NCBI GenBank assembly: GCA_963580285.1
Contig: OY757019.1
Span: forward strand, 59,354,587-59,418,586
Direction of reading: 5' to 3'
Source: Lucinisca nassula
Taxonomy: Eukaryota > Mollusca > Bivalvia > Lucinida > Lucinidae
DNA length: 64,000 nt
This document shows, in pieces, positions 11,653 to 24,168 of this stretch. Positions within the stretch are counted from its first letter, which is position 1. Every line of letters starts with the position of its first letter. The position numbers were made by a program, and so were the translations under genes. The notes below the pieces were generated by a model. It was given only the letters and a program-made list of their open reading frames with translations. It was not told the DNA's origin and ran no database searches.

Positions 11653-12178
11653 TGGTACAGGCGTGTTGCACACTAGTTTTTTTTTTCTCAGGCAAATTAG
11701 AGAAGATTGTCTCAAATACATCGGTAAACAAAAACAAACACACACACAGAGATCAAACTTTATTCCATTTGCGATGTTGCAAATTCTGAAAACAAGATAA
11801 TTCCAAGCCATGTAAATTAGAATATTTTCTCTCCTTTTCTTTGCATTTGGGTGTCTGTTCTTCTTCGTAGTCTAATTTTTTTTTTTTTTTATTTACTTGC
11901 ACAAAAACAAAAGAAGTGCCCGTGTTTTGTTTTGTCCATCATTTGCACGCAACAAGGAATGAAAGTCATGTTCAAAACTGAACCGCCCCAAAGCAAACTT
12001 CATTTATTCTGACATGTTTCAATGCAGTAAAATACAAATGCAATAAAAACAAAATAAAACAGAGACAATAAAGTTCAAATAAAATTAAAATAAATTTTGC
12101 AATACAAGAAACAGTCAACTCAGTGAAAAAACAAAACACACACACACACAAAAAGAATAAAGTCAAGTCAAAGAAATA

Positions 12179-12424
12179 CAGTAAAATTCCGCTACTACGA
12201 CCAACTAAAATTAAGAATAAATCTGCTTTGAGAACCTTATTTTGAAGGGTGCACTGACTGTGCACTTTTTTTTTGTCGTGTTTTGACTGTGCACTTAATA
12301 TTTCTTTATCTTTTCTGGCCACAGTGTCCTCTGGTGAGGGACCACCTTTGGGACTGTTCAAAAGTGGTCTATAAGACCACTTTTGAACAGTCCCTAAGGT
12401 GGTCGTCATAGAGGGATTTTACTG
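12179..12424 (+). mobile_element. MITE-C copy with TA duplication
   Basis: TA|CAGTAAAATTCC ... GGGATTTTACTG|TA. The internal hairpin is intact. Confidence 0.8.
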
Positions 12425-12710
12425 TATATGGGATGATAAAATGTAATATATTAGCTACAGATTACAATTATTTCTCTTGCGTCATTTATTTCTGCAAGTT
12501 AGATGTTTGTATCTTCAAAGATTTAACTAATAGAAATATTGTAATAAAATGAATCCCTGTTTTATTGAATTGATTATTGTATTACTATGGAAACACAAAG
12601 AAATTTCCGTGATCAATTTTGAAACGTGTTTTATTATAAATGGAGTCTTTCAGATGCAGACATAAACCTACAAATACAAAACAAAACAAAAATGTTTTCG
12701 CATTTTCGCT

Positions 12711-12711
<1 letters not shown>

Positions 12712-12741
<30 letters not shown>

Positions 12742-12757
12742 TTTTATTTATTTATCA
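12712..12757. repeat. (TTTA)n microsatellite
   Basis: Tandem TTTA units abutting a MITE-A core. Confidence 0.85.
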
Positions 12758-12761
12758 AGTC

Positions 12762-12935
12762 CAATACACAGGTTGTCACTCGTTAGAATCGTGTCAATGA
12801 GGCGGTGCTAACGGACACCCACAACCTAAGTTTGCAATATAAATAAGAAAAATGTCACGGATTTTCATCAGAAAAGTAGCCATGTGGGCGATGTGAAAAA
12901 ATGCACTATGTCGCACTAGCGTGTTATCGAAACGA
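12762..12935. mobile_element. MITE-A copy, left side replaced by (TTTA)n
   Basis: Degenerate core hairpin at 12762-12830, then TCACGGATTTTCATCAGAAA and a diverged type-2 end. Confidence 0.65.
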
Positions 12936-13132
12936 GGAGAGCAGAATAAAAAATAATCTGAAATATTCTAGTTCTATAGATATGAAGGGTCAAGGTTCGT
13001 GTCTTATATAGGAAGAATGGGGTTACTCGGGTATACATTATATTACTCATATTTGCTCATATTATTGAGGCGTTGTTCGTTGAGGCGATTCGTTTTTCTT
13101 TGTTTAAAAAAGAGAAAAGAAAAAACATTACA

Positions 13133-13515
13133 CATCACGGAAACACGCCTATAAAATTTTGACCCCCTCGAGCCCAGCGTTTATATAGTAAAACTGTGGT
13201 TTCCACGGGTAAATCTTATTTTTCTTATTTCTGTTCAAAATATAGATTGTGGGTACACGTTAGAACCGCCTCATCGAGGCGGTTCTAGCGTGTACCCACG
13301 ATTTATATTTTGAGCAGAAATAAGAAAACATATCTCGATGGGGCGGTTCTAACATGTACCCACTATCTATATTTTGAGCAGAAATAAGAAAACATAACTG
13401 AAGCGGTTCTAACGTACCAACAACCTATATTTTGAGCAGAAATAAGAAAAATATCACAATTTTTCATCTTAAAATGTTCGATTTTTCGGCGGTAAAATTT
13501 ACAATGTATTTTCTC
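13133..13515. mobile_element. MITE-A copy, type-1 left end, tandem half-hairpins
   Basis: Left end CATCACGGAAACACGCCTAT. The core is at 13238-13320, followed by two more right half-cores, each ending TATATTTTGAGCAGAAATAA. It continues into CGGCGGTAAAATTTACAATG. Confidence 0.75.
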
Positions 13516-15172
13516 AATGAGTTTTCAAATGATAAATAACATAAAAAATATCGCATTATACAACATAGGCTTGCTATCGCAGAAATATATTCTTTCTCTT
13601 CCTCATTTTATTATTAATGCAAATTTTGGAAATTAGTCAGTCACTATTTTGACAACCCCCTTATTTCCAGAAAGATAAAATTTCATAAGATTCCAGAATA
13701 CCAGAAGAAAATAAAAATATCAGCGTCTTTTTAGTTTCTTGCTTATAATTATATTTAGTTTACTTTTTTTTTTTTATTTCATTCCATTCTCAAGTAGCTG
13801 AATTTATTTATTTATTTATTTATTTATTTATTTGTTTCTCAAATATTGAACAAGAAATGGAAACTTGGTTTTCTCGGCAATTTATATATGGTAAAGTGGG
13901 TTTTAATTTATTTTTCTTATTTCTACTCCAAAACCTAGATTGCTGGTACTCGTTAGAACAGGTTCTACCGAGCGATCATAGATGGATAAATTTTTATCAA
14001 CCAAATGTCAGTTTTATGCCAGTTCATAATGGATAAAAAATATCTCGCATGGTGTTTTAAAATTAAAAAAAAAAAAATCGGGTTCGCATTTGTATACTTG
14101 GTTTTCATAAAAAAAGGATTTCTGCTCAAAACGGCAATTTGAGTACTCAGACATGCGACTCTGAAAAGAGCACTTAAATTTAAGTTTATGAAAAGAATCA
14201 TAAATTGTCATTCCGGATTTCAAATCACTTCAAAGCCATGAAAGATAACATTTCGCATACGTGTGGTGTCCTACTTGTTTACAAGGACTATGACAAACGG
14301 GTATACAACTAGAATGAAGTCACCAAAGCCATTTATCCATACAGATCAAATACTCAAAGGTCATTCCAACCATAAAATTGCGCTTTTTGTGTGTTTACTA
14401 ATCCGATTTTTCACATTGTCCGACAAAAACAACCATTTTTCAACACTCCTTTACACAAGAAAGAGACCATCTTGTTTACGGTTTAACGCATACATTTCTC
14501 GTCAACATAATAGTTATAAATGGATTTTTTTGTAAAGTTCTTATTGTGGGGTAAATTTGGGTATAAAGCGGTCCCCAACAACGCAATTCAGCACGGGCTG
14601 TTTCAAAACCCATTACTCGCACAAGGAGATATTGTGTGTGGGGATAGGCGGGACTATTTTTAGAATCTAAAATTGCCGAACTATGTTAAAGATGGCGGCC
14701 TCCTACGATGTATGATGGCGGAAGCCAAGCGAATTCCTGATCGTTTTGCCCTCGGGTAGGTACATTTGAAAGTAAAAATACGTGTACTAAACCTTGAATC
14801 CGACCTGATTCTGATTTTTTTTGCCTCTCGCGACGCATGTTTATGCTCATAAGATGGTACTTCTTTCTATGAAGAAGTAATCAATCAATTTCACAGGTAG
14901 AATTCATTGTCCAGCATTACCGTCTCGCTTATTATTCACCGTGTGTAATTTTAGAAATATTTTGATGAAGAGCATGACACGAAAGAAGACACTCGATTCT
15001 TCAGGTTGTCGATTTCACTAAGACTTATGACAAAATGACACTTTTTATTCCGCTACCGCCCAAAGAAAACAATTTCTACGGCAATAAACAGTCTATGAAA
15101 TAATATGTATAATGAAAGAACCCATTTATACAGCTTATGCTGCGTTTGCTAACCCTCACCATGACATCACGA
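13515..15172. other. No gene recognised
   Basis: Contains a (TTTA)n tract at about 13802-13832 and a partial MITE-A near 13890-13975. The rest is unassigned. Confidence 0.4.
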
Positions 15173-15438
15173 AAACATTCCTATATAATTTTAACCCCTC
15201 GAACACCACTTTTATATAGTAAAAATGGGGTTTACAGGGGTAAACCTAATTTTTCTTATTTCTGCTCTAAAATATAGATGGTGGGTACTCGCTAGAACCG
15301 CCTCGATGAGGCGGTTCTAACGAGCACCCACAATCTACAGTTTAAGCAGAAATAAGAAAAATATCACAATTTTTCATCTTAAAATTTTCATTTTTTTTCA
15401 TAGAAAATGTATTTGTATAGGCATGTTTTCTAAATGTG
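15173..15438. mobile_element. MITE-A, full-length type-1 copy
   Basis: Terminal inverted repeats CATCACGAAAACATTCCTAT and TATAGGCATGTTTTCTAAAT. The hairpin core is at 15271-15342. This is a good reference copy of about 266 bp. Confidence 0.8.
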
Positions 15439-15527
15439 AATATTTCTGTATGCTCACTCCTCCCCTATTTTCAACCATTTGTGTTGCATGGTTTCATTTT
15501 TGTTACAGTCAGAAGCAGAATGGAAAA

Positions 15528-15696
15528 CAGTAAAATTCCACTATTAAGACCACCTAAAATTAAGACTAAATCTGTTTTTAAAAGTTTACTGAGAAGTCTT
15601 CAGTTAAGCTTTCTATGTATTTTCTACAATCAAAAGTGGTCTTAAAGACCACTTTTGAACAGTCCCAAAGGCGGTCTTAATATAGGAGTTTTACTG
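15528..15696 (+). mobile_element. MITE-C copy (short)
   Basis: CAGTAAAATTCC ... GGAGTTTTACTG. The segment before the hairpin is partly deleted. Confidence 0.75.
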
Positions 15697-15775
15697 TATA
15701 TCCTGATCAGCTGGCTTCTGGGTCTGTATTGTTTTCAAACAAGGATCTATCAAGATTCAGCATATAGAGTAAAAT

Positions 15776-15958
15776 TCCGCTATATTAAGACTAATTCTGT
15801 AATAAAAAGCTTATTTAGGAGGTTGCAGTTATTTTTTTTTTGTGTTTTCTGCATACTGTGTCCTCTAGTCAGAGACCACCTCTGGGACTGTTCAAAAGTG
15901 GTCTTTAAGACCACTTTTGAACAGTCCTAGAGGTGGTCTTAATATCGGAATTTTACTG
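15776..15958 (+). mobile_element. MITE-C copy
   Basis: GAGTAAAATTCCGC ... GGAATTTTACTG, 80 bp after the previous copy and in the same orientation. Confidence 0.75.
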
Positions 15959-16298
15959 TATATAGTAATATCAATACAAAAAATAAAACAATCAACGACA
16001 ATATTGTTTAGTGGGCCTCAAGGAAGGGCAGCTTGTAGCTAATTGTGTCACCCACTTATTAATTTATTACAATACTCATTATATGGGAACATTTAGATAA
16101 AAAAGACTACTGGAAACATGTAATATGTTATACATGTATATGCCTGATTGAAATCCTTAAATTCGCCAAGCAAGACTAATGATAATGTTGACCAAGTTCT
16201 GCAAGGTGCTTTTTCTCCTGGTACTCCGGGTTTCGCCCACCTTTGATTAACGATTGGCTCGAATAAAGCGAAATAATCTCCAAAGGACCGTAGAACAC

Positions 16299-16573
16299 CG
16301 GGGCTTGAAGAAATAGATTGGGCTGCACGATGCTTTAACGCAGAGCTGACATCGACCACACGAGAGTACTGGTAAATCAGGTTCTAAGCCTACCCAGGAA
16401 AAGTCATGTGAGCCTGCGAATCCAATGCATATAAACTCTATTAGTTTCATTGGCTGGCAGGGCTTGAGATGTCATTTCATCTCAATGTTTGGTAAAAGTC
16501 CCCCAAAAATTGGAAGCGACGTCTCCAAAATGACATATACAGTGTTCACGGGTACGTTAAACCTAAAAAAAAA
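16299..16573 (+). mobile_element. SINE-B copy with 7-bp duplication
   Basis: Head CGGGGCTTGAAG, end ACGTTAAACC and an A-run. Flanked by AGAACAC at 16292-16298 and 16574-16580. Confidence 0.75.
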
Positions 16574-16651
16574 AGAACACATTATGCCATATGTCTGTTT
16601 ATTGTTGTTGGTTTTACTGTTATTTCTCAGTTGAAGCTAGAATAAAAAAAA

Positions 16652-16741
<90 letters not shown>
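16652..16741. repeat. (CT)n microsatellite
   Basis: About 45 CT dinucleotides. Confidence 0.95.
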
Positions 16742-16745
<4 letters not shown>

Positions 16746-17062
16746 GAATAATGCGCCATTTTCAAGTCGACTCTTCCTGCTTAAAACAGAGCAATATCGG
16801 AAGCAATTTCTTTCTATGACACAAAATGTTTACATTATGATAGGTCACAGTAAAAACTGTTTTTGTTGAGTGACATTGTCTTCCTGAATTCAAAATATCA
16901 ATTGTTTCTGAATGGTAAACTATTAAAATTAAATGCGTCAGAAGCAATAGCAACAGAGTAAACTGATTAAAAAGTGACCTAATTTGACAATTGTTTAGTT
17001 TTCAAGCTTCTAAAAGCGACGAGATTTTGCGTGTTTTGCGGTTGTTATTTTGTTGTTTTGTT

Positions 17063-17360
17063 CGTTTGTTTGATTTGAGGTTTAACTTCCCCGTCATCAC
17101 TGTAAAGATCATTTTGGAGACTTGCTTCCAATTTTGTGGGACTTTTACCCTACATTGAGATGAAATGACACCTCAAACCCTGCCGCCCAATGAAACCATT
17201 AGGGTTTATAAGCATGGACCGTCCGACTCACACCGTTTTGCCTGGACAGGCTTAGATCCTCTAAGCGGTTTACCAGTACTCGTGCGTGGGTCGGTTTCAG
17301 CTCTGCGTGGAAGCATCATGCAGCCCATCTATTTCTTCAAGCACCGATGGGCGGGAGCAA
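17063..17360 (-). mobile_element. SINE-B copy
   Basis: Reverse copy from the GTTTGTTTGATTTGAGG tail to the head GCACCGATGGGCGGG. TGTTGTTTTGTT occurs on both sides (17051-17062, 17371-17382) and may be the duplication, although it is low complexity. Confidence 0.75.
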
Positions 17361-17425
17361 AATATTATGTTGTTGTTGTTTTGTTTATTTTGCTTTGTTT
17401 GTCATTTTAGAAGGCCTCTTTAGAA

Positions 17426-17493
17426 GCTCGATAGGTCATTTTGGAGACGTTGCCTCCTCCACTGTATAGGTCATTTTGGAGACATTGCTTCCT
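17426..17493 (-). repeat. Two tandem SINE-B fragments
   Basis: ATAGGTCATTTTGGAGAC occurs twice about 35 bp apart, matching the SINE-B 3' body only. Confidence 0.65.
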
Positions 17494-17524
17494 TTCAATA
17501 TTGTTAACCTTTTGCAGTTAAACA

Positions 17525-17571
17525 AGGAGCATATAATTCTCTCATTACGTTTGAGAGAATTATATGCTCCT
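17525..17571. repeat. Perfect 20-bp-arm palindrome
   Basis: AGGAGCATATAATTCTCTCA, six-base spacer, then its exact complement TGAGAGAATTATATGCTCCT. It does not belong to MITE-A or MITE-C. Confidence 0.85.
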
Positions 17572-17619
17572 GGTTAGACAAAAGAAAAGAGAAATGAATA
17601 TAAATATAAAATGATAACA

Positions 17620-17912
17620 CAATTGTTTTTGTTTGTTTGATTTGAGGTTTAACGTTCCCGTCAACACTGTATAGGTCATTTTGGAGACGTTGCTTCCAAT
17701 TTTGTGGGACTTTTACCCGACATTCAGATGAAATGACATCGCCCAATGAAACTAATAGGGTCTACAAGCATGGGCGGTCCGACTCGCACCACTTTGCCTG
17801 GTCAGGCTAAGGTCCTGTAAGCGGCCCGGTTTACCAGTACTCGTGTGCGGTCGGTTTCAGCTCTGCGTGGAAGCATCATGCAGCCCATCTACTTCTTCAA
17901 GCCCCAAACGGC
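17620..17912 (-). mobile_element. SINE-B copy
   Basis: GTTTGTTTGATTTGAGG at the tail and CTTCAAGCCCCAAACGG at the head. Slightly shortened around the ATGACATC block. Confidence 0.75.
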
Positions 17913-18089
17913 GGAAAATGGTGATAGGTCTATATTGCCAACCACCGGTCAGTCCCGCTGGTTTACGAAACTCCGTCAACGGTTTCAGACGGTTTCTCTT
18001 AGTCGGGGGCCATGTTCATATGATAATACATAACAAACAAGCACACACAGGACAGTTACATCCACGCATAACATTTACAGGACAATGTT

Positions 18090-18300
18090 CATTCCACACT
18101 TTACACAGAGGAAATTGGGTATCCATGTGATAATTTTTCCTTATGTTAGATTGTGTGTCCAGACTGAGGCGATTCTAAGGATAATGAGAAACACCAATCT
18201 ATGTTCGTAGCAAACATAACTCAACTGTCACATATTTCACCAAATAAAGATCGTTTCCAGAGCCATCACAAAGTATTATGTCACACGGGTTTGTTTTTCT
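18090..18300. mobile_element. Degenerate MITE-A
   Basis: Remnant hairpin TTAGATTGTGTGTCC...GAGGCGATTCTAAGG...ACCAATCTATG with eroded arms. Confidence 0.4.
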
Positions 18301-19350
18301 AAGTCTGTAATCACTCAGGGAGCGATAGTGGACTTATGGATGCCTTGTTTTCATGTACCCATAAAAAACATCGGAGATAAAGCAAGTAAACGAACCGCAT
18401 ATGAAAGATGTAGCCATCCATTTCCATAAATCATTGTAGCACCTTATAAACTCAAACACATTTAAGGAATAAATCACGTTGTCCTATCGGGTAGCTGCGT
18501 TTTAAAAATGAATTTAACATTTATAAACTATAAATTAATCCGCGCAAATAAAAGGTGCGAATCTGTCGGAATTTATAAAAGAATAATTATGATATGATAT
18601 CTTAGATATAGATTCTTATACAGATAAATGAAACTATATACTGCTGATTCATTATTTATAACTTATAAGCTTATTTGTAATGAAATGGGCGGAGCTTTGA
18701 CACAGTGTGCCTTGTGGTCTAATCTAACTGCACACAAGCACAGACCAGTATGCACAAATTTCCGATCTTCATGGGAATATTTGCCCCAACAGTCATTGCG
18801 CACAACCAATATCAAGTACTCTCACCAGATTCATATACGACCATCACTGTCGTTGGTAATGATCTGGGCATGCGTAGATGGTGCAATAGTAAAGCAACTT
18901 TTATTCCAACACAGCTTTGCTTCACCCATCTAGATATGGTCCAATTCAAATATTGACAATCTATGCACAGACCAACATTAATAAAATATGCATTATATAA
19001 GTCCATAGGGACTGCATGAAAGAAACGACGTATTGTTTGCAAAGATCAGTGTCCTAGACACATGTTTTCAGATTTCATTACGTCGACACTGCTGTAACTT
19101 TGTGATGTATTGTGCTGTCAACAGTATAGTAGAGAAATTTGAGGGTTCAATTTCCTTCGATTCTAAATGGGAGGTGACGATATATTTGAAATCTAGCAGT
19201 ATATTTGTCAATCTCACCATGTGACTGATAAGTATCATTAATGACATAAAGGTCTGAGGCCACCAGGGCAAGATAAATAAAAGAAGAAGAGAAATGCTTC
19301 TTTCTAGCTGAACAGTAGCTCCATTTAATTGGGGGAAAACGATAAAAACA
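18300..19350. other. No gene recognised
   Basis: Overlapping short ORFs on both strands (18628-18933, 18750-18956) have no recognisable domain. Nothing repeated elsewhere in the window. Confidence 0.4.
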
Positions 19351-19351
19351 T

Positions 19352-19604
19352 CACGAAAACATGCCTATATATATATTGACCCTCTTGAACCCCACTTTTA
19401 TGTCGAAAATCTGGGGTTTACAGTGGTAAACATTATTTTTCTTATTTCTGCTCTAAAATATAGACTGTGAGTATTCGTTAGAACCGCCTAACGAATACCC
19501 ACAATCTATATTTTAGGGCAGAAATAAGAAAAATATGACAATTTTTCATAAAAAAATTTTGGCGGTAAATTTTAAAACGTATTTCTATAGGCATGTTTTC
19601 GTAA
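19352..19604. mobile_element. MITE-A, type-1, nearly full length
   Basis: CATCACGAAAACATGCCTAT left and TATAGGCATGTTTTCGTAAT right. The core at 19459-19517 has a shortened loop (GAACCGCC-TAACG). Confidence 0.75.
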
Positions 19605-19977
19605 TTAAACAGTATTTTTTTCCAGATAATAAATATTTGCGTTTGCTGTGATTCACAGGCTTTCAATCTGCACCACAGTTTGCTTACGTTTTGAACCCTT
19701 TATTCCAGTTTATTGACACAAAGCAGTTGGAGCCTTTTTCTATATATAGATGTTATAATTGCGATGATTGCCCTCTGGAACAAACACTTATCTGTTGTAG
19801 GGTTTTGCTGCATATTTTGTAGGGTTTTCGCTTGTGCAAGAGATTTTGGAGCTTTGTTCATACAACTTTTACATTTTTGAATAGTCATCGGAAACGCTTG
19901 CATCTAAAAACAACTTCATACTAGAAATATTGTGACCTACATGCGCCACTTTGCCAAATCCATGATGTCATCGCTGT

Positions 19978-20428
19978 CATGATGATCTCTCATCTGGCTC
20001 CAAGGGCCCACTTGTTCAAAACTATGATGATCTCTCATCTGGCTCCAAGGACCCGTTTGTTCAAAACTATGATGATCCCTCATCTGACTCCTATGGCACA
20101 GTTGTTCACAACTATGATGATCTCTCATCTGACTCCTATGGCCCAGTTGTTCACAACTATGATGCTCTCTCCTCGACTCCTATGGCCCAGTTGTTCAAAA
20201 TTATGATGATCTCTCATCTGACTCCTATGGCCCAGTTGTTCACAACTATGATGATCTCTCATCTGACTCCTATGGCCCAGTTGTTCACAACTATGATGAT
20301 CTCTCATCTGACTCCTATGGCCCAGTTGTTCACAACTATGATGATCTCTCATCTGACTCCTATGGCCCAGTTGTTCACAACTATGATGATCTCTCATCTG
20401 GCTACAAGGGCCCAGTTGTTCAAATCTA
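19978..20428. repeat. 45-bp minisatellite, about 10 units
   Basis: Unit contains ATGATGATCTCTCATCTG, ACTCCTATGG and CCCAGTTGTTCACAACT. One unit (about 20158-20200) is shorter and diverged. The 45-bp length (15 codons) keeps ORFs open on both strands, which are not genes. The CCCAGTTGTTCA part matches the terminus of MITE-G. Confidence 0.9.
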
Positions 20429-20590
20429 ACGATGTCGTGAGTTAAAGTATCGTTAAAACTTTGATCATTTAATACGGCAACAATGCTAATATTTTTGCTG
20501 AAAAAAAAGTAAGCAGCTTTTGCAAAGGCAAACATACTAAAATTTTAGATATTGAATTTGCTAGAACAGTTAACAATATGACAAAACAAT
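20409..20590 (+). mobile_element. MITE-G partial copy
   Basis: GGGCCCAGTTGTTCAAA and TATCGTTAAAACTTTGATCA match the complete copy at 41087-41331. The right terminus is missing. It is continuous with the minisatellite. Confidence 0.65.
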
Positions 20591-20644
20591 CTATACCCTG
20601 GCAGATCATACTTTTCCTAAATACAAAGCGGGGTTTACAGGGGT

Positions 20645-21045
<401 letters not shown>

Positions 21046-21143
21046 CTTCACTTCTGACAGACAGACAAACAGACAAAACTTTTATTCTCTCGAGACATAT
21101 AACATGACATATGAGGGAAATATACATAACTACATGCCCTGCT

Positions 21144-21236
21144 AGCATTCTACATGAATCTACAGCGGGCCGTTAGCGGCCCGTCAGCTACCCTGACGGG
21201 CCGCTAACGGCCCGCTGTAGATTTATGTAGAATGCT
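21144..21236. repeat. Long near-perfect GC-rich hairpin
   Basis: AGCATTCTACATGAATCTAC...GCGGCCCGTCAG, loop CTACC, then the complement. Arms of about 44 bp with one mismatch. Markedly more GC-rich than its surroundings. Confidence 0.85.
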
Positions 21237-21239
21237 TAC

Positions 21240-22680
21240 TGGGATGATAGCGAAGGTGCATTAAGTTTTAGTAATAAGCAGTTACAAGGACCAAGCATAT
21301 TTAGACAAAATTAGGCAGTGTGTCTTTACGGGGGAGAACATGTATTTTTTTCTTTTTTGTGGCACTATTTCAAATTCCTTCCATGTCTACAAAATCATCT
21401 AAAGGTTTACTTAAGCTTCAGTGAAGACGAAACAAAAGTACGGACAAAGTAGTATCGGAAGAAAAAAAAAACAAGTAGGGGGGATAGTGATTCACTTAGC
21501 GAGGGCTTTGATATGGATAAATACTTTATAGATGGATAATAATAATGACGTCAAGCAGGTGTGTATCGAAAAACCGAGTCAACGCCGAATCAACGCCAAG
21601 ATCTTGATTCAGCGTTGATAGGGTGACATGGGCACTTTGAACAAGACCAATACAATTTACATGTCCGCCCCCGTACATCGGGTAAGTTGAAGAAATAAAT
21701 AGACCACATGATTGATGCTTCCACTCAGGGCCTTCACTTCTATTTTGGTAACGTGATGAGAATTGGACGATAACATCCATGGTTGTTACGATAACAGGGA
21801 GTTCACACCTCAAAGTAAGCGACAGTCGCAAAAGACTTCATTAGTCTTCGTATAAAAACGCTAGTGATAAGACGGACTGTAGTATATGTATATATAAACT
21901 TTTTCAACTTGATCGGACTATTCTGTAGGCTGTTTCTATAATGGACTGACACCGGTCTAGTCTACAAGCAACGTAGCTGAGGTATACACTGAACTGAACT
22001 GAAGAAAAGCGCCTTAGCCATGTTTACCCTGTAGAACCGAGCGAGTGAAACAAACAAACACCGCCCGATTTTCGGGGTCAGTAAGGCGAGGAAAAATGCT
22101 GCAAGAAAATGTTATAAACGTATTTTAGCTTTTTGGAAATGATAAATAGGAATAGGCTACATCATAACGGAGACCGAGAGGCACAGTACAGCTCCTCCAA
22201 ACTTCTACAAGGAACTTCTGCTCTATCAAGTGAGAAGCAATCTGCCTCAGTACTATACTACATACATCCGCTTGATATAGAAGAATTTGTTCTGTGGAGA
22301 GACAGACAGAAGATGGTTATGCCAGCTCCCAAAGCGTAATGGAAGAATGATGATGATGATGACGATGATGATGATTTCGTGTTTAACGACGCGTCAACCC
22401 TCTTTGTCGGTCATAAGCGTCAAACGGTTAATGGTTAAACGGCATGAAGACCGCGTAATGGAAGAAACCACCGAATAAAAATAGCAACAGTAGCCACAGT
22501 AACAACAAAAACAACAACAACAACAACAATAACTAAAACTATTTCTAATGGAAACAACAAAAATAAGAATACAAAAAGTTATTCCCAACAAAAACAACAA
22601 CAACGATAATAAAAGTTATTCCTTAGTTTATCGGTAGAGTCCGAACCACCCAAATTGTTAATCGTTCAAGACACGTGGTC
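21240..22680. other. No gene recognised
   Basis: GAT-rich tract at 22348-22375 and CAA-rich tracts at 22490-22620. A miR-10-like 16-mer at 22025-22040 is discussed in the findings. Confidence 0.4.
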
Positions 22681-23165
22681 GTGTGTACAGAAGTGCAATG
22701 ATCCATGCTAGTGAGACTTGGCCATTTGCAAAGCCAAATCTCCAACGTCTGCAGAGGAATGTCAGGGAAAGATCAAACAGACCTGCAATGTCAAGCAACA
22801 AGGCAATGCCACCACCAGGTCCAAAGAGCTAATTGCTCGGCTTGGCATTGAGGACCTGGACCCAATCCTGAAGGAGAGAAGGCTCGCTGGTATGGGCATG
22901 TGTAACGCTCAAACGGTGCAGTCAAAACAGCTTGATCCATGTGCAGGTAGATGGAAAGCGTGGGCCTGGGGGGTCAAGATGACATAGAAGCAGCTGACAA
23001 AGAGTGGAAGCTCCCCGCTATCGACCCTCATGATAGACAAACCTGAAGATCTGGTGTGAGATCTGCCTTGCATGCAGCAAGCCAGCTACCTGGAAGGAGG
23101 CCCACTTATATGGATGTTGTCCCTGTACCTGCATGTTAATTAAAATCCGGTGATGATGATGATTG
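22680..23165 (+). pseudogene. Decayed LINE (non-LTR retrotransposon) 3' end
   Basis: Conceptual translation in shifting frames gives MIHASETWP, ARLGIEDLDPILKERRLAG, then SALHAASQLPGRRPT and a terminal VPVPAC with a stop at 23137-23139. These are typical of the region after RT in many invertebrate LINEs. There are frameshifts, and a TGA replaces a Trp codon. A TGATGATGAT tail follows. Inactive. Confidence 0.7.
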
Positions 23166-23169
23166 AAGT

Positions 23170-24100
23170 GACGATTCAGCTTGACCAGTGCAAAATGAGG
23201 ACCTAGTGATGTCGAAGGACAGTGTAGTTTGTCTGTTCGTTTAATGTCAATGAAGAGCTGTTGGACAGTAAACGCCGACGCTGACGCCAAGTTGACCACA
23301 ACCACTCTTCCTCTTACACACTTTATTTTCTGCTTTGCAGACAAGTCACATGGAATACAAGCTTTCTTTTCTCTGAAAACCAAAAATACATTGTTTCTTT
23401 TACCCATAATGGAACTTTGTATGCTACTCTTATGTTTGGTTCTTTAAAAGTTAAGAATTGCAAGTGGGCATTTAAGTGGATGTATTAAGCTTTCAAGAAG
23501 AGGATAAAATACTTATTGTATCAAATTCTTATCTGGAGCACTACACAATCTATGTTTTTTTAGCAAAAATAAGGAAATTGGGTGTGGGTATCAAGGGTGT
23601 TCATACCATTGGCTTATTAACGTGAGGATACAGGCGAACTATTGTTATCTGTCTTTCTACTCTCACTTTTGTTTAATGATTAAAGCATGCCTACAATATG
23701 TATTTCTATAGTATGCATTAGTTTGGCATGCGAAAGCACGGTATTGTCAAGTATGCTTAACGTTCCAGGAAGAACAAAATAAATGGTTTCATTCTTTCCA
23801 ACAAGCGTAAATGACGGATGAATTCTTTCCTTACCTATTACCCATGTGGGATTTCTTTCGAAATTGATCTGAAATTGATTCAGCGAAATAAACAACATCT
23901 TTCTATGTCTGTTTCGTGTCTCAGCGGAGGGTCATATACTACGAACACGAAGACATGATGTTGTACTCAGTTCACTGTTGTTAACCCTTTTTGTACCAAA
24001 TGGAATCTTCCTCCTTATATATAGCAGGAGTCCATTACAAAATTTAGGGATGTCAAGTTGTGTTTTCATCAAAATTGATTTGGAAAATGACTGACCTTTT
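23170..24100. other. No gene recognised
   Basis: Short ORFs on both strands without known domains. A weak MITE-A flank may lie near 23545-23590. Confidence 0.4.
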
Positions 24101-24101
24101 A

Positions 24102-24168
24102 GCAAACAGTGGAGGCCCTGATCAGACGCCGCGTTCTGCGGCGTCTGATCTGGGCCCGCACTGTTTGC
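24102..24168. repeat. Repeat E hairpin (copy 1)
   Basis: GCAAACAGTG...GATCAGACGCCGC, short loop, GCGGCGTCTGATC...CACTGTTTGC. This is the best-preserved of about eight copies in the window. Confidence 0.75.

Noticed and set aside
19937..20535. ORFs of 63-136 codons on both strands with repeated RDHHSCEQLGHRSQ-like units
   Set aside because: They follow a 45-bp DNA minisatellite whose length is a multiple of three. Both strands stay open for that reason alone.
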